11,796 nucleotides of DNA from Bifidobacteriaceae bacterium (GTDB lineage Bacteria > Actinomycetota > Actinomycetes > Actinomycetales > WQXJ01), in assembly GCA_031278675.1 (NCBI GenBank), contig JAITJY010000275.1, forward strand, positions 1 to 11,796, in the 5' to 3' direction. Positions within the stretch are counted from its first letter, which is position 1. Each line of letters opens with the position of its first letter. The notes under the pieces are model-generated. The model worked only from the letters and a program-made list of their open reading frames with translations. It was not told the origin of the DNA and ran no database searches. A program made the translations under genes and the position numbers. Of this stretch, positions 7,342 through 11,796 are shown one piece after another.

Positions 7342-7749
7342 CTAGGTTAGTTGAGTGAGGAAGGCTGCGACCGACGTTGCCCGTTGGATGGCTGGGAAGT
7401 GGCGCGGGTTGCCTGTGACGAGTGTGGCAGCGGCGGCCTCAGCGACTTCGACGAAGGCGCGGTCGTCATTGTCCGGTAACCAGACGGTGACGGGGGTCGG
7501 TGTCACAGCTAACCCAATATGAGCTATCCGGCTAACCAACGCCATCGATACCCGGGGGGCTATGGCGAACTTGGGCCGAGCCAGCACATCGCGGTATTCG
7601 GCCAGGATTCGGCCGTCATAACAAGGGAGGACCGGGCCGGCTAGGACCAGGTTGAGGAGCCGAGCGGGAGCCCCGAATGGCGACAAGATCGCGGAAACCA
7701 CGGCGTTGGTGTCCAGTACGGCCCTGACCACAGCCGGATCAGTGGGCAC
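7342..7749 (-). CDS. PIN-domain toxin of a toxin-antitoxin pair (COG1569-like)
   Basis: A 135-residue single-domain PIN protein, the family of VapC-like endoribonuclease toxins. Seen: the N-terminal strand AVLDTNAVVSAI with the first acidic residue Asp13, Glu51 in ILAEYRDVL, the acidic cluster LPDNDDRAF (Asp93, Asp95, Asp96) and the late VTGNPRHFP segment, which together form the expected metal site. The GPVLPCYDGRILAEYRDVL stretch is typical of the COG1569 PIN_3 branch rather than classical VapC. The GTG at 7749 overlaps the antitoxin end by 11 nt, showing translational coupling; a second in-frame GTG at 7731 is possible but has no RBS. RNA target and activity are not deducible. No truncation is evident. 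Confidence 0.87.
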   Translation of the reverse strand: MPTDPAVVRAVLDTNAVVSAILSPFGAPARLLNLVLAGPVLPCYDGRILAEYRDVLARPKFAIAPRVSMALVSRIAHIGLAVTPTPVTVWLPDNDDRAFVEVAEAAAATLVTGNPRHFPAIQRATSVAAFLTQLT

Positions 7750-8029
7750 GCCTGGCCTTGCGCGAGGCCGCTATCTCAGCGTCAATCTCTTCGATGCTGA
7801 GGGAATCGAGGCCTGCGGCCACGGCTGCGGTCTGCTGTTGAGCGACCAACCGGGCGACGCGGGCTTGTTCGACAGCGGCGATGGTCTCATCTAGTGACGC
7901 TGCATCAACTCCGATCATCAGTGCCTGAGGCTGCCCATTGTTGGTCAGAACCACATGTTCCTGGTCGTTGAGACACTCCCAGACCCTACCCGGGGCTGTT
8001 CTCAACTCGCGGACTGGCACATAACGCAT
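7739..8029 (-). CDS. Phd/YefM-like antitoxin
   Basis: A 96-residue protein whose first 45 residues (RYVPVRELRTAPGRVWECL, then VVLTNNGQPQALMI) match the Phd/YefM DNA-binding fold. The later acidic helical part (LDETIAAVEQARVARLVAQ, LSIEEIDAEI) would wrap the toxin. It precedes the PIN gene and overlaps it by 11 nt, the standard antitoxin-first order. The ATG at 8029 has GGGGGAG 3 nt upstream (8033-8039). A longer frame back to TTG 8086 was rejected because it would run through the promoter. Such antitoxins repress their own operon; the inverted repeat at 8041-8063 is the likely operator. Confidence 0.85.
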   Translation of the reverse strand: MRYVPVRELRTAPGRVWECLNDQEHVVLTNNGQPQALMIGVDAASLDETIAAVEQARVARLVAQQQTAAVAAGLDSLSIEEIDAEIAASRKARRAH

Positions 8030-8040
8030 GGCTCCCCCTA

Positions 8041-8063
8041 GACAGTTGTGATACACAATTGTC
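8041..8063. promoter_or_regulatory. Inverted-repeat operator of the toxin-antitoxin operon
   Basis: GACAGTTGTG-ATA-CACAATTGTC: two 10-bp arms pairing at 9 of 10 positions around a 3-nt centre. It overlaps the -10 box of the operon promoter and ends 11 nt before the antitoxin ATG, where an autoregulatory antitoxin would bind. Confidence 0.7.
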
Positions 8064-8086
8064 ACCCGAAGGTGCTGCGTTGTCAA
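8058..8086 (-). promoter_or_regulatory. Sigma70-type promoter of the toxin-antitoxin operon
   Basis: The minus strand has a perfect TTGACA at 8086-8081, a 17-nt spacer and GACAAT at 8063-8058 (4 of 6 to TATAAT). Transcription would start near 8051, giving a short leader with the GGGGGAG RBS. The -10 lies within the inverted-repeat operator. Confidence 0.65.
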
Positions 8087-8613
8087 AGCGGCGGTTCGGC
8101 CGCCCCATATCCGACCGGTGCACGCTGGTGCTGGTCAATTGACCTGACCCCAGTTGCAAACCAGCAGGTAGACAGGCGGCGGTCATCCCGGGACTGGTGG
8201 ACCGGTACGGGTCTGCTGCGGGGTCCAGCGCTGCCGATCTCCTCGAGGAGGTGTGGAAAGAAGCCAAGATGCTGGGTCGCTGCTCGTGACCTCTATGAGG
8301 GCCGTGGCGGTTCGTTTCTTGAGAAGGTGAAGGCGTCCACGAACCAACATGTTGACAACCGGCACCGCACTACGACATCTGCGAGGCCAGGTTCGCTGCC
8401 GCCTCGCCTGCGGCCTGAGTTGTGAGTTTCCGCTGAACGGGAACGGCCTCATCCGGAACGTCGGCGGGACGCAGGTGCCGGTTCCCTTGGATCTGGCGGT
8501 GCTGGCGGTGCTGGCGGGGTAGCCTCTGGCTAGGCTGACCGCGGACCCGACAGGGCCAGCGGCGGCGCCGGGGTCTACGGCTGGGGCGGGCGCCCGGAGT
8601 ACCCTGGATGGCC
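8087..8613. other. Gap between the toxin-antitoxin operon and the kinase gene
   Basis: More than 500 nt with no confident gene. It holds a perfect 12-bp palindrome GGTCAATTGACC (8133-8144), another palindrome CTCCTCGAGGAG (8239-8250), three tandem 9-mers CTGGCGGTG (8493-8519, last copy altered), a small inverted repeat TAGCC-TCT-GGCTA (8520-8532), and the promoter of the kinase gene at its end. Between about 8143 and 8289 the plus strand can be read as 48 codons of protein-like sequence without a start (see findings), perhaps a gene relic. Confidence 0.5.
8600..8605 (+). promoter_or_regulatory. -10 element of a probably leaderless kinase transcript
   Basis: TACCCT fits the actinobacterial TANNNT -10. 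The transcript would begin near 8612-8614, at or just before the ATG at 8614. No Shine-Dalgarno sequence is present. No convincing -35 box. Confidence 0.4.
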
Positions 8614-9537
8614 ATGGCGAAAGCGCGTGCCTTGGTGATCGGCGAGGCTCTGATCGACATTGTGCCGAAAGGTGACACGACCCTCGAACTGCCTGGTGGC
8701 AGCCCGTTGAATGTGGCGGTGGCGCTCGGGCGGTTGGGACGGCGGGTGGAACTGGTGGCCTGGCTGGGGCGCGACCCGCGCGGTCAGGCGATCGAGGAAC
8801 ATCTGCGGGCGTCCCACGTGACCCTGGCGGCGGCTTCGCTGGGGGCGGCGCGGACCTCGACGGCGACGGTGCGGCTCGACGCGACGGGCAGCGCGGACTA
8901 TGTCTTCGACCTGGACTGGGATTTCACGCCGCCGAGCGCCCTGAGGGATGTTGCGGTGGTCCACACTGGGTCGCTGGCGGTCGGGATTGACCCAGGTGCA
9001 CCGCGGGTGGTGGATTTCTTCCAGGGCCTGAAACAGTCCTCCGCCCCGGCCCCAACGCTCACGTTCGACCCGAACCTCCGGCCCTCACTGGTGGGCGAAC
9101 CGGCGGTGCTGGCGCCCCGGATCGAACGGCTGGTCGCCGCCGCCGATGTCGTCAAAGCCTCCGACGAGGACCTGCGCTACCTCTACCCAGTCGCCGACCC
9201 GGCAGCGATCGCGCGCGCGTGGGCTTCGGCTGGTCCGGCCCTGGTGGTCATGACCCGGGGCGCCGGCGGGGCGCTGGCCTTCGCCGGGGAAATCTCGGTG
9301 GATGCCCCAGCCAAGCCCGCCGATGTCGCGGACACAGTGGGCGCTGGCGACACGTTCATGGCCGGGCTGATCGACGGGTTGTGGTCCCAGCAACTGCTTG
9401 GTGCGGCGGCGCGTCCAGCCCTCCGCGCCATGACGGAAAGCCAGGTCCTGGTGGCGCTGGAGCGGGCCGGGGCCGCCGCCGCAGTCACCGTGTCACGCCC
9501 GGGCGCCAACCCGCCGTGGGCCGCCGAATTGGCTTAG
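8614..9537 (+). CDS. PfkB-family carbohydrate kinase (fructokinase-like)
   Basis: A 307-residue ribokinase/PfkB-family sugar kinase that would phosphorylate a sugar with ATP in the cytoplasm. Seen: the N-terminal ALVIGEALIDIVP with substrate-binding Asp15, the GGSPLNVAVALGRLG loop at 28-42, TFDPNLRPSL at 150-159 and the C-terminal signature DTVGAGDTFMAGL at 240-252 with catalytic base Asp246 in the GAGD anion hole. The FDPNLRP motif and overall length resemble fructokinases, but the sugar cannot be fixed. Two ATGs (8608 and 8614) are in frame; 8614 is chosen because it lies 8 nt behind the TACCCT -10 with no RBS, the leaderless arrangement. No sugar transporter or regulator is adjacent, so the pathway is unknown. 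Confidence 0.9.
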   Translation: MAKARALVIGEALIDIVPKGDTTLELPGGSPLNVAVALGRLGRRVELVAWLGRDPRGQAIEEHLRASHVTLAAASLGAARTSTATVRLDATGSADYVFDLDWDFTPPSALRDVAVVHTGSLAVGIDPGAPRVVDFFQGLKQSSAPAPTLTFDPNLRPSLVGEPAVLAPRIERLVAAADVVKASDEDLRYLYPVADPAAIARAWASAGPALVVMTRGAGGALAFAGEISVDAPAKPADVADTVGAGDTFMAGLIDGLWSQQLLGAAARPALRAMTESQVLVALERAGAAAAVTVSRPGANPPWAAELA

Positions 9538-9559
9538 CCCCCCGCGCGCCCGGTTTGGG

Positions 9560-9566
9560 TTAGCCT
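9560..9566 (+). promoter_or_regulatory. -10 element of the leaderless DUF3046 transcript
   Basis: TTAGCCT ends 6 nt before the ATG at 9573, so transcription would start on the start codon. No Shine-Dalgarno sequence is present between the kinase stop and this ATG. Confidence 0.55.
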
Positions 9567-9572
9567 GAGCGG

Positions 9573-9815
9573 ATGCGTCACAGCGAGTTTTGGGAGTCCA
9601 TGGACCAGGCCTTCGGTGCCGCCTACGCCAAATCGCTGGCCGCTGACCTGGTGGTGGGTGCGCTCGGCTCGCGGACAGCGGCGGAGGCGCTGGCAGCAGG
9701 GGTGGCGCCGCGTCAGGTGTGGGATGCGTTGTGTGACGCGATGGAAGTGGACGATGCCGTCCGCTGGCGTTACCGTGACGCCCCCCGGAAACAGCGGCGC
9801 GGCTCCGCAACCTAA
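9573..9815 (+). CDS. DUF3046 family protein
   Basis: An 80-residue protein with the DUF3046 pattern: MRHSEFWESMDQAFGAAYA at the start, a central SRTAAEALAAG helix and VWDALCDAMEVDD. The function is unknown. The family is confined to Actinobacteria and is often encoded next to recA and recX. Here recA does not follow: the next gene lies on the other strand, so the usual neighbourhood is broken or rearranged. It starts 35 nt after the kinase stop and appears to have its own promoter and a leaderless mRNA. The C-terminal tail (RDAPRKQRRGSAT) is basic and probably disordered. Confidence 0.88.
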   Translation: MRHSEFWESMDQAFGAAYAKSLAADLVVGALGSRTAAEALAAGVAPRQVWDALCDAMEVDDAVRWRYRDAPRKQRRGSAT

Positions 9816-9835
9816 ACTAATCGATCCGTGGGCGG

Positions 9836-9853
9836 GTCGCCGCGCCCCGCGAC
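9836..9853. terminator. Possible bidirectional terminator hairpin
   Basis: GTCGC-N8-GCGAC lies in the 66-nt convergent gap between the DUF3046 gene and the DUF6191-like gene. The stem is short and no T-tract follows, so this is weak. Confidence 0.25.
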
Positions 9854-9881
9854 GGTGCTGCTGGCTCTGGTGGATCGAGGC

Positions 9882-10103
9882 TCAGTCTGCTGCGGGGCGA
9901 GACGAGGTATCAGGTGGCGTGTCGGCGCTCTGCGCGGCAGGGCCACAGACCGGTGCTTCGAGGGTGATCCGGCCGCTGTCCAAGACGCAGTCCCAGGGCG
10001 GCGCATCAACGATGAGCTGGTGGATGTCATTCCGCTGGCGCTCTTGTTCGCGGTTCAGGTGGGCCAGCCCGGGTGAGAAGAACTCGCCGAACGATTCGGT
10101 CAT
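9882..10103 (-). CDS. Small DUF6191-like protein
   Basis: A 73-residue protein. The N-terminal two thirds (ESFGEFFSPGLAHLNREQER, then LIVDAPPWDCVLDSGRITLE) follow the pattern of actinobacterial DUF6191 proteins: an FxPG..H start, a basic helical part, and an I/VxLDSG end. The last 20 residues are Pro/Ala/Ser-rich and look disordered. There is no signal peptide or membrane segment; the function is unknown. There is no spaced RBS; instead TAGCAT on the minus strand (10114-10109) sits 5 nt before the ATG, suggesting a leaderless mRNA. It lies 152 nt downstream of nhaA on the same strand. Recognition is by pattern from memory, so certainty is moderate. Confidence 0.6.
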   Translation of the reverse strand: MTESFGEFFSPGLAHLNREQERQRNDIHQLIVDAPPWDCVLDSGRITLEAPVCGPAAQSADTPPDTSSRPAAD

Positions 10104-10108
10104 CCTTC

Positions 10109-10114
10109 ATGCTA
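10109..10114 (-). promoter_or_regulatory. -10 element before the DUF6191-like gene
   Basis: On the minus strand TAGCAT is followed by 5 nt and the ATG at 10103. Same layout as the DUF3046 gene. No -35 box recognised. Confidence 0.4.
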
Positions 10115-10184
10115 CTGCGTTGTTCCGCACCGGGGGGCCTGCCAGCGGTTGGCCAGCCAGGGCGCTGGTAGACGGAATCTGTCT

Positions 10185-10199
10185 CCCGGCCTGGCCGGG
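10185..10199 (-). terminator. Possible nhaA terminator hairpin
   Basis: A perfect 7-bp inverted repeat CCCGGCC-T-GGCCGGG about 60 nt after the nhaA stop. It is GC-rich with no T-tract on the minus strand. It would separate nhaA from the DUF6191-like gene. Confidence 0.35.
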
Positions 10200-10255
10200 C
10201 AGAACACGCGCCGGCCCGGTCCGGCCGCACCACGCGGGCTAGAGGCGGACTCGGC

Positions 10256-11524
10256 TCAAGGCTGCGGGTCGGTTGGGGGGTCGGGGTGGCGCCGGTGCCA
10301 GGCGGCGCGCCAGATCAACAGGGCGGCACCGATCAGGGCGGCGGCGAGCGAGCCGAAGATCACACCGGCCTTGATGGCAGCCTCGTGGGCGGAATCGGGG
10401 GCGAAGGCCAGTTTGCCGATCAGGAGTGAAACGGTGAACCCGATCCCGCCGACTGTGGCCACGGCATACAGGTCCGCCCAGCGGATCGCCGGGTCGAGCG
10501 CCGCGCGGCTCAGCGCCACCAGCGCAAAGGTGGTCAAGAAGATCCCGACAGGTTTGCCGATCACTAATCCAGCGACCACGCCTTGGGCGGTCGGGTCGAG
10601 CGCCGCAGCGCGCAAGGCGGCCGGATTCAACTCCACACCGGCTGCGAACAGAGCGAACACGGGCACAGCGAAAGCGGCCGAGATGGGTCGCCACCAGTGC
10701 TCGTACCGGTCAGTGCGGGGGATGAGTTCGTCCGGGCGGCGCCGCCGCGTCATCAGTGCTGGGGTGGCGAATCCCGCGAGGACTCCCGCAATGGTGGCGT
10801 GGACGCCGGACCGGTGCATGCAGTACCAGGCGGCCACCACGATCAGGCAAGCAAGTATGGCCGGGGGCCGCGCCCGGCGCACCAACCAGGCGTAGACGGC
10901 GATGGCGCCCAACGCTCCCACCAGCCAAATTAGCTGGATCCCAGCCGCGTAGAAGACGGCGATCACCACTATCCCGAGCAGGTCATCTGCCACGGCCAGG
11001 GTCAGGAGGAAAGCCCGCAGTGCTGCGGGCAGCGACCGGCCGAATGCCCCCAGGACGGCCACCGCGAAAGCGATGTCGGTGGCGACGGGGATGGCCCAGC
11101 CGTGCATGGACCCGCCCGGTTGGGCGGCGTTGATCGCCGCATAGACGAGGGCCGGCACCGCCATCCCGCCGATTGCCGCCACCACGGGCACGATCGCCGT
11201 GGAGATGCGCCGCAGTTCGCCAACCACGAGTTCGCGTTTCAGCTCCAGGCCAACTGTGAAGAAAAAGATCGTCAACAGCCCGTCTTGCGCCCATTCGGCC
11301 ACGGTCAGGTCCAACTCGCCCCAATGCGGCCCGATCACGGTCTCCGAAATCTCCCGGTAGGACGCGCCTGCGGGTGAGTTTGCCCAGATCAGCGCCGCCA
11401 GCGCCCCGAGCGCTAAGAGGGCTGCCCCCCACGATTCGTCACGGAGCGTGTCTGCCAGGTTGCGCAAGGTGGCCGGACCCGGGCGTGCGAGTACCGTTTT
11501 GCGGGGCGCGGGAGCATCTTTCAC
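10256..11524 (-). CDS. nhaA: Na+/H+ antiporter NhaA
   Basis: A 422-residue inner-membrane antiporter that exports Na+ (or Li+) in exchange for protons, for pH and salt homeostasis. It has about twelve hydrophobic segments. Key sites are present: FFFTVGLELKREL at 87-99, Thr149-Asp150 in VATDIAFAV (the Thr132-Asp133 pair of the E. coli protein), the ion-binding pair Asp180-Asp181 in LAVADDLLGIV, the conserved Lys324 in VIGKPVGIF, and GGIGFTVSLLIGKLAFA at 359-375. It is slightly longer than the E. coli protein (388) through its N-terminus and a proline-rich C-terminal tail. The GTG start has no RBS; it overlaps the stop of an upstream 72-codon frame (GTGA), or it may be leaderless behind CACAAT. 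No frameshift seen. Confidence 0.95.
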   Translation of the reverse strand: MKDAPAPRKTVLARPGPATLRNLADTLRDESWGAALLALGALAALIWANSPAGASYREISETVIGPHWGELDLTVAEWAQDGLLTIFFFTVGLELKRELVVGELRRISTAIVPVVAAIGGMAVPALVYAAINAAQPGGSMHGWAIPVATDIAFAVAVLGAFGRSLPAALRAFLLTLAVADDLLGIVVIAVFYAAGIQLIWLVGALGAIAVYAWLVRRARPPAILACLIVVAAWYCMHRSGVHATIAGVLAGFATPALMTRRRRPDELIPRTDRYEHWWRPISAAFAVPVFALFAAGVELNPAALRAAALDPTAQGVVAGLVIGKPVGIFLTTFALVALSRAALDPAIRWADLYAVATVGGIGFTVSLLIGKLAFAPDSAHEAAIKAGVIFGSLAAALIGAALLIWRAAWHRRHPDPPTDPQP

Positions 11525-11796
11525 CGAATGATTGTGACACGTGCCCGCCCCCAGTGGCCGCCGCCAGCGCCAAGAGCCCCCCGTGGACGATGCCGCCGGG
11601 CCCAGCTAGGTAGCCGCGCCCCCGCAGAACCAGGATGCGCCCCCGGCCCGCGCTGCGGCGTCCGGGGCGGGCGGCCGGCCCAGGGCCTTGAGCAAAGTCG
11701 GCCCGCGCCTGGCGCTGTCTGCGGCGTCGAGTGTTTCAATTTATCTCCTTTCCGGTGGCGAGTGTTTCAATTTATCTCCTGCCCAACCAAGCCCAA
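11525..11796 (-). other. nhaA upstream region with possible leader frames
   Basis: No confident gene. On the minus strand a 72-codon frame runs from TTG 11739 to a TGA at 11521-11523 that overlaps the nhaA GTG. Its composition (Arg, Gly, Pro, Ala) and mixed third-position bases argue against a conserved protein, but a good AAAGGAG lies 6 nt before its TTG. Upstream of it is a 9-codon frame in the duplicated segment. The last 16 bases (GCCCAACCAAGCCCAA) resemble the pentamer tract at 7241-7300. Confidence 0.35.
11728..11780. repeat. 22-nt direct repeat in a 31-bp tandem duplication
   Basis: Two identical 22-nt copies at 11728-11749 and 11759-11780, period 31, separated by the 9-nt TTCCGGTGG. 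Minus-strand reading of each copy: AGGAGATAAATTGAAACAC plus TCG, so each holds a Shine-Dalgarno sequence 5 nt before a TTG. The segment is AT-rich compared with its surroundings. Confidence 0.95.

Noticed and set aside
9616..10242. 208-codon plus-strand frame overlapping DUF3046
   Set aside because: Out of frame with a recognised family and composed of Trp/Arg-rich shadow sequence; the minus-strand DUF6191-like gene is the better reading of its second half.
11728..11780. CRISPR repeats at the right edge (TTTCAAT resembles the end of some CRISPR repeats)
   Set aside because: The period is 31 bp with only 9 nt between copies, too short for any known repeat-spacer layout; the Shine-Dalgarno reading explains the sequence better.

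Overview
The window reads as a chromosome segment from a high-GC actinobacterium (Actinomycetota). It is GC-rich throughout and carries lineage-typical genes: a stand-alone CinA amidohydrolase domain followed by a ClgR-type regulator, a full-length Lhr helicase next to a Nei-type glycosylase (the order known from mycobacteria), a DUF3046 protein and a DUF6191-like small protein. Several start codons lie 5 to 8 nt behind a -10-like hexamer with no Shine-Dalgarno sequence, the leaderless layout common in Actinobacteria. Order or family cannot be fixed from the sequence.

Layout. (1) 14-985, plus strand: cinA C-terminal domain, then a ClgR-like XRE regulator with its own RBS and a GTG start. (2) 986-1154: convergent gap with two identical 29-nt repeats 32 nt apart. 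(3) 1155-6989, minus strand: lhr then nei, a DNA-repair pair, separated by about 400 nt that hold six copies of a 50-bp hairpin-forming tandem repeat. A PafBC/RecA-NDp-like DNA-damage promoter sits directly before the lhr start. (4) 6990-7341: lhr upstream region with twelve tandem pentamers (ARCCC), a G-quadruplex-type tract on the minus strand. (5) 7342-8029, minus strand: a two-gene toxin-antitoxin module (Phd/YefM-like antitoxin, PIN-family toxin) with a good sigma70-type promoter and an overlapping inverted-repeat operator. (6) 8030-8613: mostly non-coding, with a possible short gene relic. (7) 8614-9815, plus strand: PfkB-family sugar kinase and a DUF3046 protein, both apparently leaderless. 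(8) 9882-11524, minus strand: a DUF6191-like small protein and the Na+/H+ antiporter NhaA. (9) 11525-11796: nhaA upstream region with a 31-bp tandem duplication of a translation-initiation-like sequence.

How the genes fit together. Lhr (3'-5' helicase) and Nei (oxidised-base glycosylase) form a repair unit, and the promoter suggests induction by DNA damage. ClgR acts in proteolysis and stress control, and CinA salvages nicotinamide mononucleotide. The toxin-antitoxin pair lies upstream of lhr on the same strand but has its own promoter. The kinase, DUF3046, DUF6191-like and NhaA genes look like independent units. I see no phage, transposase or cas gene. The most unusual content is the set of small repeats in the gaps, not a new protein system.
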